A DNA stretch of 64,000 nt from Saprospirales bacterium GYS_P2D (GCA_009833045.1 WUUP01000001.1:1182100-1246099), one strand, 5' to 3'. Shown: positions 52,522 to 62,443, counted from the first letter of the stretch. The notes: generated from the letters alone by a model not told the origin. A program made the numbers and translations.

Positions 52522-54987
52522 CTAAGCCTTCACATTACCCAGCTGGATGATCTCTGCGAATACACCGGCAGCGGTCACTCCTGCACCTGCACCTGGACCT
52601 TGGACGACCAGCGGTCGCTCTTTGTAGCGTTCTGTGTAGAACACTATCATATTGTCTGTACTGGCGAGATTGTAAAAAGGACTCTCCGAGGTCACCATCT
52701 TGAGTTCGATGGATGCTTTGCCATCTACCAGAGAGGCAAGGTATCGCAGCTTAGCATTCTTAGCATGTGCCTCCTCGATCAGTCCACGGAAGTGTGCATC
52801 ATGCTTGTCCAGCTCTACGAAGAAGTCATCTATCGTCTCAGCATCCATGCATGACTGAGGGAGTATCGCTTCTACTTCTACTTCTTCAGGCTCTATGGGG
52901 TAGCCTGCTACCCTACTGAGGATGATGATCTTTCGCTTGATGTCCATACCAGAGAGGTCATCTCGTGGATCAGGCTCGGTATAGCCTTTTTCTCTGGCCT
53001 CGAGGATGAGTTTTTTGAAGCTCTTCTCGGGAGAATAATTATTGAAGATATAAGAGAGAGATCCTGAGATAACCGCTCTGATGCTTTCGATCTTATCACC
53101 ACTGCGTACGAGACCTTCGAGTGTCGATAGCACTGGTAGTCCAGCGCCTACATTCGTCTCAAAGAGGAAGTGCACATTATTATTGAGTGCCAGTCCCTGA
53201 AGATTTTGATAGAATGCATAAGGTCCTGAGGCCGCTACTTTATTAGCGGTAGATATCGAGATGCTATTAGACAGTATGTCGGCATAGTAGTCTTTGATAT
53301 CATGATTGGCCGTGCAGTCTATGAAGATAGAGTTAGCGAAGTTGTAGCTTTTCATCTTATCGACGAATCCCTCAAAGCTGGAATCGGCTCCTTTTTCAGT
53401 AAGCGTTTCTTTCCAGTTGTCCAGATTGATGCCATCATCGTCAAAGTACATTTTACGGGAGTTAGCGATGCCGATAACTTGGATATCCAAATTTTTCTCA
53501 GCGATGAGTCCTGCATGCTGCTCTCGGATCTGCTCGAGTAGGGTACTACCGATGAGACCGACACCCATGAGGAATACGTTGAGCCCCTTACTCTCTGAGA
53601 GAAAGAACGCATCATGTACGAGATTGAGCGCTTTTTTCTCATCTTTTTGCTTAATAGCGAAGGTGATATTGAGCTCTGACGAACCCTGAGCTATGGCGAT
53701 GATATTGATACCATTTTGGCCCAGCGATCTGAATAGACTACCGGCTAAGCCTGGTACCGACTTCATCTTCTCACCGATGACGGCAACAAGTGAGAGATCG
53801 GTCTCAGCCTGTAGTGGCATGACCAAGTCACTGTTGATTTCTTTTTTGAACTCTTCGTCGATCACCTCCTGAGCCTTCTTAGTGTCTTCTGACTTGACGG
53901 CGAAGCATATGGAGTGCTCTGAGGATGCCTGGGTGATCATCACGATATTGATCTTGTGCATGCCCAGTACATTGAATAGGCGAGCTGCAGATCCTGGGAT
54001 ACCCATCAGACCACTACCCTCGAGTGTGAGGAGTGAGATATTCGAGATAGAGGTGACACCTGTGATTTTTTTGCGCTCGTCAGAGGATGCTTCTTTACTG
54101 ATACGAGTTCCCTCGAATGTAGGATTGAAGGTATTCTTGATATAGATCGGTATCTCTTTGCTGAGGGCTGGCTGTATAGTAGGCGGATAGATCACCTTAG
54201 CTCCGAAGTGGGATAGCTCCATCGCCTCATCATAGCTGAGCTTAGGTATCGTATGTGCATTTTCTACGACACGAGGATTAGAGGTGAGGACGCCATCTAC
54301 GTCCGTCCATATCTCGAGTACATCTGCATCGAGAGCCCCAGCGATAAGTGCAGCAGTATAGTCAGAGCCGCCACGACCGAGTGTCGTCGTGAGTCCACCT
54401 TTGTCAGTAGCGATGAATCCTGTCACCACCTGTGGCTGATCTGCGTGATCGGTGTAGTATGCTGCGATGAGTTTATTAGTCTTATCCAGATTCACCTTTG
54501 CATTACCAAAGTCTTTATTCGTTTTGATGATATCTCGAGCATCGAGATAGGCGGCTGGGATATCGATAGACAGAAAGTACTGACTGATAATGAATGCCGA
54601 GTTTCGCTCTCCAAAAGAAAGCACATAATCCATGGTCCGTGGAGATGCCTCTCTGACTAAGAATACTCCCTTGAGCAGATCTGTCAGTACGTCAAAATTT
54701 TCATTGACCTGAGTCAATACGCCATCCAATAGATCGGTACCAGTCAGCAGCTCAGTAGCAGCAGAGGTATGTCGGTCTCGTAGCGTGGTGACGATAGTTT
54801 GATAGTCTCCATCACCTTTAGCGGCAGTGGTCGCTGCGCTGATGAGCTCATCGGTGACACCACCAAATGCTGAAAATATAACTGTTAGCTTATCACCATT
54901 GTCGTGACGCTCTTTTAGGAGTTTTCCGATAGATTGGATGCGATCTACACTCGCTACACTGCTTCCTCCGAATTTTAAAACCTTCAT
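52522..54987 (-). CDS. thrA: Bifunctional aspartokinase / homoserine dehydrogenase
   Basis: Two enzymes of threonine/methionine synthesis fused. Aspartokinase (about 1-290: MKVLKFGGSSVASVDRI, FGERNSAFIISQY, GRGGSDYTAALIAGALDADVLEIWTDVDGVLTSNPR), paired ACT regulatory domains (about 310-450: LTLEGSGLMGIPGSAARLF, VAVIGEKMKSVPGLAGSLF), and homoserine dehydrogenase (about 465-821: VFLMGVGLIGSTLLEQI, GSLSYIFNNYSPEKSF, EPDPRDDLSGMDIKRK). 821 residues as in E. coli ThrA. ACT domains imply threonine feedback. No leader peptide rich in Thr/Ile codons is visible in the 580-bp upstream gap. Confidence 0.96.
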   Translation of the reverse strand: MKVLKFGGSSVASVDRIQSIGKLLKERHDNGDKLTVIFSAFGGVTDELISAATTAAKGDGDYQTIVTTLRDRHTSAATELLTGTDLLDGVLTQVNENFDVLTDLLKGVFLVREASPRTMDYVLSFGERNSAFIISQYFLSIDIPAAYLDARDIIKTNKDFGNAKVNLDKTNKLIAAYYTDHADQPQVVTGFIATDKGGLTTTLGRGGSDYTAALIAGALDADVLEIWTDVDGVLTSNPRVVENAHTIPKLSYDEAMELSHFGAKVIYPPTIQPALSKEIPIYIKNTFNPTFEGTRISKEASSDERKKITGVTSISNISLLTLEGSGLMGIPGSAARLFNVLGMHKINIVMITQASSEHSICFAVKSEDTKKAQEVIDEEFKKEINSDLVMPLQAETDLSLVAVIGEKMKSVPGLAGSLFRSLGQNGINIIAIAQGSSELNITFAIKQKDEKKALNLVHDAFFLSESKGLNVFLMGVGLIGSTLLEQIREQHAGLIAEKNLDIQVIGIANSRKMYFDDDGINLDNWKETLTEKGADSSFEGFVDKMKSYNFANSIFIDCTANHDIKDYYADILSNSISISTANKVAASGPYAFYQNLQGLALNNNVHFLFETNVGAGLPVLSTLEGLVRSGDKIESIRAVISGSLSYIFNNYSPEKSFKKLILEAREKGYTEPDPRDDLSGMDIKRKIIILSRVAGYPIEPEEVEVEAILPQSCMDAETIDDFFVELDKHDAHFRGLIEEAHAKNAKLRYLASLVDGKASIELKMVTSESPFYNLASTDNMIVFYTERYKERPLVVQGPGAGAGVTAAGVFAEIIQLGNVKA

Positions 54988-55512
54988 AATGACTATTGAT
55001 ATGACTTATAACAGCGAGATCTACTGATGATTGACATATCATCTATATGCAAAACTGCTGAAATGACTTGAGTAGCGAAATTACTGTATGCGCAGCAAGT
55101 AACCGAAGAAAAATAAGTATTTCGATAGGGGCCAAAATCGCTACCTGATCACTATACCAGCCGCTATATCACTGATGACCAATCACTTATAATAGAAAAG
55201 CGTCTCATATATCTTGTTGGTAACATATGATATGTATCTGTTTTTCTTTAGCTACTAATAGTTAATGGGTAAAATTTACATTTACAAAAATGAATATGAT
55301 CTAAATGATTGATACATCAATTGTTTAGCGGATTGAAATTTATATAGATTAATAATTGGTATATTGGCATAAATGACAATATAAAATTCTATTTAATCTG
55401 ATATGGTTGAAATATAAGTTCACTAAGCGATGTCCTAAGTAGCTATAAATGGTGAGTTGAATAATGATGATATATCAATATTGATTGATGTACGGCGCTA
55501 TGACTCCAACAA
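54988..55512. other. Gene-free region upstream of thrA
   Basis: About 525 bp, AT-rich, between thrA and xylA, both on the minus strand. I find no credible open reading frame, tRNA, perfect -7 box or riboswitch-like fold. It should hold the thrA promoter. An imperfect palindrome around CATATGATATG (55228-55238) is the only structure noted. Confidence 0.5.
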
Positions 55513-55547
55513 AAAAGAGGCAGATAAATCATATCCACCTCTTCTAT
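55513..55547 (-). terminator. Intrinsic terminator after xylA
   Basis: On the minus strand: AAGAGGTGGAT, loop, ATCTGCCTCTT followed by T's; the stem has nine pairs with a two-base mismatch. Located 24 bp past the xylA stop. Confidence 0.75.
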
Positions 55548-55570
55548 TATTAAGCTACTAATTTGGCTTA

Positions 55571-56905
55571 TTAGATATACTGATTGATGATATTCTCAAA
55601 CAGTTCTTGCTTGCCGCTGATCTGCGCTGGCTCTCCCTGAGTATGAGCGATCTTGTGTAGATCTGTCAGGCTAAGGCTACCATTGTGATAGTCGAGTCCC
55701 TGACCACTGTCAAAAGAACTGTATCGCTTAGCTCTCAAAGCAGCATAATCCGAATCCGTCATGATCTCATCAGCGATCAATAATGATCGAGCGAATGCAT
55801 CCATACCCCCGATGTGAGCGATGAATAGATCTTCGAGATCTGTAGAGTTACGACGAGTCTTAGCATCAAAATTGATACCTCCCTTGCCTTGGAATCCGCC
55901 TGCCTCTAAGAAGACTAACATCATCTCCGTGAGCTCATATAGATCCACGGGGAACTGGTCTGTGTCCCAACCATTTTGATAGTCTCCACGATTAGCATCC
56001 ATGCTACCGAGTGCACCAGCACCAGCTGCGACTGCCATCTCGTGAGCCATCGTGTGATTAGCCAGTGTGGCATGGTTGACTTCGAGATTGAGTTTGAAGT
56101 CATCCATCAAGTCGTACTCTCTCAAGAATCCTATCACTGTCGCACTGTCAAAGTCATACTGATGCTTAGATGGCTCAGCAGGCTTAGGCTCTATGAAGAA
56201 GTCACCAGTGAATCCCTGAGCACGTGCATAGTCCTTCGCCATGTGCAGGAAGCGAGCCATATGGTCCAGCTCTTTCTTCATGTCAGTATTGAGTAGTGAC
56301 ATGTAGCCCTCTCTACCACCCCAGAAAACATAGTTTTCTCCTCCGAGCTTGATGGTCGCATCGAGTGCATTTTTCACTTGCGCACCAGCGTATGCTACTA
56401 CATTGAAATCCGGATTAGTCGATGCACCATTCATGTAGCGAGGATTGCTAAAGAGATTAGCCGTACCCCAGAGTACCTTGATGTCAGTACCTTTCATCTT
56501 CTCAGCCGCATAGTCAGTGATCGCATTCAGTCTACGCTCAAATTCTACGAGATTAGGCCCTTCGTCTACGAGATCTACGTCGTGAAAACAGTAATAATCC
56601 ACACCCAGCTTAGTCAAAAACTCAAATGCTGCATCCATTTTGTCCTTTGCATTTTGGACAGCATCAGATGAAGTATTCCATGGATAGCTCTTAGTACCTA
56701 CACCAAATGGATCGCCACCGTCATTGCAGAAGCTATGCCAGTAGGCGATAGCAAACTTAAAATGCTCAGCCATGGTCTTGCCGCCTACTTTTTGCTCAGC
56801 GTTATAATATTTGAAGGCTAATGGGTTTTTTGACTTCTTTCCTTCAAATTGGACCTTACCAATTCCTTTGAAGTATTCTTTGTCTCCTAAGATTATTCCA
56901 GACAT
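55571..56905 (-). CDS. xylA: Xylose isomerase
   Basis: Interconverts D-xylose and D-xylulose (also glucose/fructose). [38 protein letters not shown] with the catalytic His, [30 protein letters not shown] and [21 protein letters not shown] carry the metal ligands. 444 residues, the class II size. No xylulokinase, xylose transporter or regulator is adjacent, so xylB must be elsewhere. Own terminator downstream. Confidence 0.95.
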   Translation of the reverse strand: MSGIILGDKEYFKGIGKVQFEGKKSKNPLAFKYYNAEQKVGGKTMAEHFKFAIAYWHSFCNDGGDPFGVGTKSYPWNTSSDAVQNAKDKMDAAFEFLTKLGVDYYCFHDVDLVDEGPNLVEFERRLNAITDYAAEKMKGTDIKVLWGTANLFSNPRYMNGASTNPDFNVVAYAGAQVKNALDATIKLGGENYVFWGGREGYMSLLNTDMKKELDHMARFLHMAKDYARAQGFTGDFFIEPKPAEPSKHQYDFDSATVIGFLREYDLMDDFKLNLEVNHATLANHTMAHEMAVAAGAGALGSMDANRGDYQNGWDTDQFPVDLYELTEMMLVFLEAGGFQGKGGINFDAKTRRNSTDLEDLFIAHIGGMDAFARSLLIADEIMTDSDYAALRAKRYSSFDSGQGLDYHNGSLSLTDLHKIAHTQGEPAQISGKQELFENIINQYI

Positions 56906-57282
56906 ATGCTCTATTCTTTTAGATAGTAATGTTAATTAAGTCTTGCTCCAAAGATTATTCTCCGAGCACTGCGAAAATAGAGAACAACAATTGGTGTTCC
57001 TACAAGTCTTTTAGCGGCTTTTGATGCTATATTATCTTGATATATGGCTTGCGCCGAATATTGGGGTAAATGAGAGGTGTATGGGTTAGGATCAGGTATA
57101 AGTAGAGAGCTAACATCTTGGGTTTAGGCAAAGCCTACAATGTAGCAGTAATAATCATACCGCTGTTCGAATATCTGTGACTTCGAATCAATATGATGGC
57201 TGAAAATGAGTAATATAGATTTGAAGTTAGAAACTTCAGATAGCGGGGTGGTGTCTGCTCATTAAATACATTACTTTGAGTT
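56906..57282. other. Gene-free region between xylA and a small lipoprotein gene
   Basis: 377 bp between divergent genes. Contains two short perfect hairpins: TAGGC/GCCTA around 57124-57136 and TGAAGTT/AACTTCA at 57222-57228 and 57232-57238 with a 3-base loop. Neither is followed by a T-run. TACTTTG about 10 bp before the ATG at 57283 is a one-base-short -7 box. No tRNA or open frame of interest. Confidence 0.45.
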
Positions 57283-57627
57283 ATGAAGTATTTATTTCCT
57301 ATAACTATTCTAGCTCTAACTTACTTTTTTGGGGCATGTAATCGCAATTATCATGAATCCGTTGTGGTTAAGTTGAATCAGAAGGACACGGTCTCATTTA
57401 ATGTAAACGCTATCCATGTGGCAGGATTTATTTGTGGAATAAAAAATAACTCTAGTTCGGATATTCTCTTTATACCGGCTATAGGGACATCAGAACCAAG
57501 AATAATAGCTTCTGGGGAGAAAGTTAAGATTAGAGAGGAGCACTATTCTAATGTTATCTATTATAAGGTAGAGGCAAGTCCAGAGGTAAGTACGAGTGAT
57601 TTAGTTTTGGATTACTATCTATTTTAG
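57283..57627 (+). CDS. Small hypothetical lipoprotein
   Basis: 114-residue predicted lipoprotein with lipobox FFGAC (Cys19) after a clean hydrophobic signal. The mature part looks like beta strands (SVVVKLNQKDTVSFNVNAIHVAGFICGIKNNSSSDILFIPA), perhaps an Ig-like or C2-like fold. Family not recognised. Single gene, convergent with the minus-strand hypothetical 13 bp downstream. Confidence 0.6.
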   Translation: MKYLFPITILALTYFFGACNRNYHESVVVKLNQKDTVSFNVNAIHVAGFICGIKNNSSSDILFIPAIGTSEPRIIASGEKVKIREEHYSNVIYYKVEASPEVSTSDLVLDYYLF

Positions 57628-57640
57628 CCAGGAAAAACAT

Positions 57641-58036
57641 CTAAAACCTCACATAATACACATCAGTCTCATTTCGCTCGATACCGATGATCTGAAATCC
57701 ATAGGCCTCAGGGATCTCCTCGATGAGATCAAAAGTGTGACAGTCTTTAGGTAGACCCGAAAAGAACAAAGTGAAGAAGGAAGAAGATCCTGCAGGGACG
57801 TATTTCCACTCAGGGTAAGGCGTGATATTCTCATAGTGCACGAGCTCACTTTTGTGAGGGCTCTCGATATCATAGAGGAATGTCGACGGCCAGATGCGTA
57901 TGCCGAGCTCGCTATACCAAGGAGCAGATATGATACAGTGCACGATGACCTGACTCTCCGCCATGGTCATGGTCTGAGTCAGCGCTAATAGCTCAGGCGC
58001 TATCTCTACTTTGGGGCGATGTATGATAGATGGCAT
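57641..58036 (-). CDS. Hypothetical protein downstream of gldH-like gene
   Basis: 131 residues without signal peptide; mainly beta with a conserved-looking finish (DCHTFDLIEEIPEAYGFQIIGIERNETDVYYVRF). It feels like a Bacteroidota-specific conserved hypothetical, but I cannot name it. It follows the GldH-like gene by 35 bp at the end of the grpE-dnaJ-gldH run, so it is probably the last cistron. Confidence 0.65.
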   Translation of the reverse strand: MPSIIHRPKVEIAPELLALTQTMTMAESQVIVHCIISAPWYSELGIRIWPSTFLYDIESPHKSELVHYENITPYPEWKYVPAGSSSFFTLFFSGLPKDCHTFDLIEEIPEAYGFQIIGIERNETDVYYVRF

Positions 58037-58071
58037 AAGATGCGATACAGTACTTAGCTCCGATTAAGTTA

Positions 58072-58506
58072 CTATTTTTTGCTAAAGTCACCTACTAATA
58101 GGTTGACCTTGTGTATGCCCATGAGTATGGAGTCACGACTGTACTGCTGGATGGAGATATTGATAGGCTGGTCTGAGTCCGTGATCTCCAGTGGATATAC
58201 TCGCTGACATCTATCGCCGCTACAGCTACCGATCCAGTATCCCTGATCATCGGCGAGAGGGATAGAGAGGGTCTGAGCATCACGATTGGGAGTGTTGATC
58301 TGCAGGTAGATATTTTCGTAGGCATAGTCTGCACTATGATCTATCTCCAGCTGAGCTGACTGTCCGGCTGGGATAGTGATCTGGTGAGATACGCTCTGCT
58401 CGTAGCGCCAGCCGCCAGATAGATCAGCACTATCATATCGCTCATAGTCTCCTTCGCTACATGCGAAAAAGACTATGGCGAAAAAGAAAAATAGAGACTT
58501 CTTCAT
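58072..58506 (-). CDS. gldH: GldH-like gliding-motility lipoprotein
   Basis: Lipoprotein of 144 residues (lipobox FFACS, Cys16). The order of motifs fits GldH of gliding Bacteroidota: ERYDSADLSGGWRYEQS after the lipidation site, YAYENIYLQINTP, IPLADDQGYWIGSCSGDRCQR and ISIQQYSRDSILMGIHKVNLLV. GldH is needed for gliding and stability of the motility machinery in Flavobacterium, though widespread in non-gliders too. Its ATG overlaps the dnaJ stop by one base. Identification is by remembered motif pattern, hence moderate confidence. Confidence 0.62.
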   Translation of the reverse strand: MKKSLFFFFAIVFFACSEGDYERYDSADLSGGWRYEQSVSHQITIPAGQSAQLEIDHSADYAYENIYLQINTPNRDAQTLSIPLADDQGYWIGSCSGDRCQRVYPLEITDSDQPINISIQQYSRDSILMGIHKVNLLVGDFSKK

Positions 58507-59660
58507 TATTCGAAGAAGTCTTTCATTCTTTCAAAAAATCCTTTTTCGGATTTATCAGGAGTAGGTTGGAAGTTTGGCAGTTCTCTCATTTTTTCGAGGA
58601 GGGCCTTTTCTTCACTATTGAGTGTCTTCGGTGTCCAGATATTGACATTGATGAGCTGATCACCTTTGCCATATCCCTGTACTTCTGGGAATCCTTTGCC
58701 TTTGAGGCGGAAGATCTTACCAGCAGGAGTACCTGCAGGGATCTTTATCTTCACTTGACCATCGAGAGTAGGGACATGTACAGAGGTGCCGAGTGCCGCA
58801 TCAGCAAAGTTTAAAAAGAGATCATAGATCACATTATTGCCGTCACGGACGAAGTCATCATTTTCGATCTCCTCGATGACGATGAGTAGGTCACCAGCAG
58901 GGCCTCCAGACTTGCCAGCGTTTCCTTTGCCACGCATAGAGAGCTGCATGCCCTCACCTACACCAGCAGGGATCTCGATCTCGATCGTCTCCTCTGCGTA
59001 CATGCGGCCATCTCCTTTACACTTAGGACAGTGGGCGGTTACGGTTTTTCCAGATCCTTTACAGGTTGGACAGGTACCAGTCGTTTGCATCTGACCGAGG
59101 AATGTATTCTTGATCTGACGCACGTAGCCAGATCCATTACAGGTGCTGCAGGTGGATACACTATTAGAGTCTTTAGCGCCGGTACCGCCACAGGTATCAC
59201 AGGCCACTTGCTTTTTGACCTTGATCTTTTTCGTGATACCATTAGCGATCTCCTGCATAGTGAGCGCTACCTTGATACGGAGATTGGACCCACGCTGACC
59301 ACGAGTGCCGCTCGTACGACGTCCTCCACCAAAAAAGCTCTCAAAAGGACTACCGCCCTCACCGAAGATGTCTCCGAAATGCTCGAAGATGTCCTCCATA
59401 TTCATATTGCCGCCTCCACCGAAACCGCCCTGATTGTTCACTCCAGCATGACCAAAGCGGTCATATCGAGCCTTCTTATCAGGGTCGCTGAGCACCTCAT
59501 AGGCTTCTGCCGCTTCTTTAAATTTGTCTTCGGCTTCTTTGTTGTTTGGATTGCGATCGGGGTGATACTTGAGTGCTACCTTACGATATGCTTTTTTGAT
59601 AGCATCAGCTTCTGCATTCTTGGGCACACCGAGCACCTCATAGTAATCTCTCTTAGACAT
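58506..59660 (-). CDS. dnaJ: Chaperone DnaJ
   Basis: Hsp40 co-chaperone of DnaK. J-domain (about 3-65) with the HPD motif in LKYHPDRNP, a Gly/Phe-rich linker ([15 protein letters not shown]), four zinc-finger CxxCxGxG repeats ([32 protein letters not shown]), and the C-terminal substrate-binding domains. 384 residues. Follows grpE by 10 bp; dnaK is not in the window. Confidence 0.97.
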   Translation of the reverse strand: MSKRDYYEVLGVPKNAEADAIKKAYRKVALKYHPDRNPNNKEAEDKFKEAAEAYEVLSDPDKKARYDRFGHAGVNNQGGFGGGGNMNMEDIFEHFGDIFGEGGSPFESFFGGGRRTSGTRGQRGSNLRIKVALTMQEIANGITKKIKVKKQVACDTCGGTGAKDSNSVSTCSTCNGSGYVRQIKNTFLGQMQTTGTCPTCKGSGKTVTAHCPKCKGDGRMYAEETIEIEIPAGVGEGMQLSMRGKGNAGKSGGPAGDLLIVIEEIENDDFVRDGNNVIYDLFLNFADAALGTSVHVPTLDGQVKIKIPAGTPAGKIFRLKGKGFPEVQGYGKGDQLINVNIWTPKTLNSEEKALLEKMRELPNFQPTPDKSEKGFFERMKDFFE

Positions 59661-59670
59661 CTATATATTT

Positions 59671-60210
59671 TTACTTTCCGACGACCACCTTAGCGTGACG
59701 GATGATTTTATCATTGAGCAGATACCCTTTTTCTATGGTATCTATCACTTTACCTTTCATTTCTTGGGTCGGGGCAGGTATCTCCGTGATGGCCTCATGG
59801 ATCTCTGGGTCAAACGCTTCACCCGTGCTCTCCATTGCTTTCAGGCCTTTCGCACTGAGTGTTCCGTGCAGCTTATTGTACACAAGAGCTACTCCCTCTG
59901 TGAAGACCTCATTGGTGCTGTCATCATCGGCACTCTTCTTAGCTCGATCAAAATCGTCAAGTACAGGTAGTAGAGAGGAGATAGCATCTCGACCAGCAGT
60001 ATTGATCAGATCCATACGCTCCTTGATCGTACGCTTCTTGTAGTTGTCAAATTCTGCATAGAGACGTAGGTATTTATCCTTGGCCTCTTTTACTTCGATC
60101 TCCAGCTCCTCGATACGATCTTGGAGTTCAGACTTCTTGTCTTTCTTCTTAGACTTTTTGCTTGTCTCTTGCTCTGTGTCTTCTATTATTTCTTTTTCTT
60201 CCTTGCTCAT
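59671..60210 (-). CDS. grpE: Nucleotide-exchange factor GrpE
   Basis: DnaK nucleotide-exchange factor. A charged N-terminus (MSKEEKEIIEDTEQETSKK) leads into the long coiled coil (KKSELQDRIEELEIEVKEAKDKYLRLYAEFDNYKKRT in two pieces) and the beta domain ending HEAITEIPAPTQEMKGKVIDTIEKGYLLNDKIIRHAKVVV. I chose the ATG at 60210; a start at 60267 would add 19 hydrophobic, non-conserved residues. 179 residues. Confidence 0.95.
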   Translation of the reverse strand: MSKEEKEIIEDTEQETSKKSKKKDKKSELQDRIEELEIEVKEAKDKYLRLYAEFDNYKKRTIKERMDLINTAGRDAISSLLPVLDDFDRAKKSADDDSTNEVFTEGVALVYNKLHGTLSAKGLKAMESTGEAFDPEIHEAITEIPAPTQEMKGKVIDTIEKGYLLNDKIIRHAKVVVGK

Positions 60211-60312
60211 AGCTGTATTATGAAGTGAGTCATAAAAACCCAATAGTGATATCAATATTATTGCCAAGTGAAAATAGGCGTCAAAATGTCATGAAATCTT
60301 AAAATCTGACTG

Positions 60313-61431
60313 TCAAGATGAGCCCTCCGCTGACAATGCTGCAAGTATATGACATATCCGACTCTTCCAACTGAGCTGAGCCACAGCAAATGAACGAATC
60401 TGATCTCCTGAGATGATACCAGTAGAGTCATAAAACTTAATCAGCTCTTCGATACGGATGTCACTATCATCTGTGGGCACATATCGGACAAAACGCAAAG
60501 CAGTATCAAAATCACTATCCTCTGACGATAGGATTAAAGGTATCCCTCGCATAGCATACTCTCTATGCTTCAGTGAGCTATTGATAGTCACCCCTTTGCG
60601 ATGTAGGCCCAGTGTGCCGATGGCGATATCCGCCTGATCAAACTCTCGATCCAGTGCTGGACCATTTAGTGAGCCCCTTAGTTTTATTCTTGGCTGTAAC
60701 CAATCGTGATGCGCTATGACAGCTCGCAGATCCTGCAGAGCGGGACCATCGCCGATGATAGTGAGATGGATGTCATGACTTTCGACGAGCTCACGATCAT
60801 GGATCATCCCGTGGACCAATCGATCGAGACCATGCCAGTGTCGCCATTTACCTACGGCGATGAGTCGGAGTCCTTGGTGTGTTTTTGCTTTACGCAAAGG
60901 GACGGCATCAGCAGAGATACCATTAGGAAAGTGGATGGTCGGCACACCCCAGAGCTCCTCCTCCCTGCCAGAGTGAAGGATAGCATCAATATGAGGGAGC
61001 GCCTGACTCCGATACTGCCGATCTATAGCCAAGATTATTTTGCCCGATACACCTGACCACTCATGTGTATACGGATAGGTCGGCATATCCCAGATGATTT
61101 GGACTTTAGGATGTAGGGATTTGTATTTCTTTATCCATCGAGACTTAGCAGCAGTGGAGATACCATAGCGTATGATGACGAAATTGTAGGACTGATGAGT
61201 GACTTTCTCCAGGCGATCGTACCAGCGCCACTGATCGTACCATCGAGAGTGTCCACTCATGGTATGTATGACTTGATCGGCACAGAGGATTTTTGATCCG
61301 TCCTGTATCACACGCTCAGCACTCCAGCCGAGAGATCTGAATGCCTCCATCTGACCCTTGAGCTTTAGTACAATGCCCTGATTATTAGGATCGGCCTGAT
61401 CGATACGATAAATGAAGAGTACTTTTTTCAC
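60313..61431 (-). CDS. Glycosyltransferase, group 1 type
   Basis: GT-B fold glycosyltransferase of 372 residues: VLFIYRIDQADPNNQGIVLKL opens the N-domain, LRLIAVGKWRHWHGLDRLV and LTIIGDGPALQDL mark the C-domain. The C-terminal EX7E region is degenerate: the expected acidic loop reads HREYAMRGIPLILSSEDSDFD. Possible role in cell-surface glycan. Its ATG overlaps the stop of the FemAB-like gene (ATGA), so the two are translationally coupled. Confidence 0.8.
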   Translation of the reverse strand: MKKVLFIYRIDQADPNNQGIVLKLKGQMEAFRSLGWSAERVIQDGSKILCADQVIHTMSGHSRWYDQWRWYDRLEKVTHQSYNFVIIRYGISTAAKSRWIKKYKSLHPKVQIIWDMPTYPYTHEWSGVSGKIILAIDRQYRSQALPHIDAILHSGREEELWGVPTIHFPNGISADAVPLRKAKTHQGLRLIAVGKWRHWHGLDRLVHGMIHDRELVESHDIHLTIIGDGPALQDLRAVIAHHDWLQPRIKLRGSLNGPALDREFDQADIAIGTLGLHRKGVTINSSLKHREYAMRGIPLILSSEDSDFDTALRFVRYVPTDDSDIRIEELIKFYDSTGIISGDQIRSFAVAQLSWKSRICHILAALSAEGSS

Positions 61432-62327
61432 AGCTTGCCGATGAGTCTGAGTGCAGCGTCCACCATCTGATTAGGCGTATGGACGAGACGAGTATAGCTG
61501 GTGGGCACTCCACCAAATGATCTAAAAAACGACTCAATCCGAGGTATCATGCTCCCTTCGAAGTCAAATATCGCATGAGTAGTACTATAATCTTGGATGG
61601 CTTTCCATATCAGAGAGCTGACAGCATGAGTATCGCTATGCGCTGGATCGCTGCCTATCGCCATCAGATAGGCGCAGCGCTGATCATGGACTATATAGAT
61701 GCCGGCTATAGCCTGCTCAGCAACATAGGCCAAGTAGAGTCTGCTGCTACCATTTGCACTCAGGACAGCATCCCAAGTCTCTACGTACTCTTGGCTATAG
61801 GGCATCGATCTATCCTGGCGATCATAGGTCATCTGATTGAGCTCCCAGAATACTGCTTTATCATCAGACAGCTGGATACGGATGGACGATTGAGCTTTGC
61901 GGATGCGATTTCGCTGCTTAGTATCTATGTCGGCCCACATATCGTCAGTATCACGCAGAGAGATGCGGTAGGTATATCGCTGATGGAGCTGATAGCCGGC
62001 AGTATGCATCGGTATCCAATAATTAAGCGCCGGATCACAATGAACCTGCAGTAATAGATGCTGAGGCAAAAGCTCTGTGAGGCCAGTCAGATATTCACGG
62101 ATATGTGATAGTCGAGTAGTACGCTTAGCAGTAGAATCAATATGGTACCAGGGGCCGAGCTGCGGAGTGAGCGGTGGCAGTGTGATATATCGCTGTCCCC
62201 ATTTTTCCTTGAGATAGATGGGCCAGATGGCACGAGGATCATCTCCATGTAGATAGACAATAGGTAGCCAGCTATCCGCTCCGATGATGGCATCGAGATA
62301 CCATGGCTGATAAAATATCGGTATCAC
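61428..62327 (-). CDS. FemAB/GNAT-like acyltransferase; N-terminus likely longer
   Basis: GNAT-superfamily protein of the FemAB-like group common in Bacteroidota: IPIFYQPWYLDAIIG, RYITLPPLTPQLGPWY, GYQLHQRYTYRISL and a C-terminal GNAT core (IAGIYIVHDQRCAYLMAIGSDPAHSDTHAVSSLIW, then FDFEGSMIPRIESFFRSFGG). Possibly transfers an aminoacyl or acyl group to a cell-wall or glycan precursor. The GTG at 62327 is the only standard start, but in-frame codons upstream encode RYQKFCKDHDG, the expected family N-terminus, back to an ATC at 62376-62378. See findings. Coupled to the glycosyltransferase gene downstream. Confidence 0.78.
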   Translation of the reverse strand: MIPIFYQPWYLDAIIGADSWLPIVYLHGDDPRAIWPIYLKEKWGQRYITLPPLTPQLGPWYHIDSTAKRTTRLSHIREYLTGLTELLPQHLLLQVHCDPALNYWIPMHTAGYQLHQRYTYRISLRDTDDMWADIDTKQRNRIRKAQSSIRIQLSDDKAVFWELNQMTYDRQDRSMPYSQEYVETWDAVLSANGSSRLYLAYVAEQAIAGIYIVHDQRCAYLMAIGSDPAHSDTHAVSSLIWKAIQDYSTTHAIFDFEGSMIPRIESFFRSFGGVPTSYTRLVHTPNQMVDAALRLIGKL

Positions 62328-62443
62328 CCCATCATGATCTTTGCAGAACTTTTGATATCGCTCTCGTGTACTACTGATAGATTATTGGATTTATTTGTCA
62401 GAGAGCAAGATAGTCTAAGGTCTATAAAGCTCTAAGTATTCGA

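Noticed and set aside
54988-55200. Threonine attenuator leader before thrA
   Set aside because: No short frame with clustered Thr/Ile codons and no terminator/antiterminator pair visible on the minus strand.
59031-59693. 220-codon open frame on the plus strand opposite dnaJ
   Set aside because: It is the antisense shadow of the Gly-rich dnaJ gene, whose motifs are certain; the translated peptide has no recognisable domain.
61575-62054. 159-codon plus-strand frame
   Set aside because: Antisense to the FemAB-like gene; no start context or similarity.
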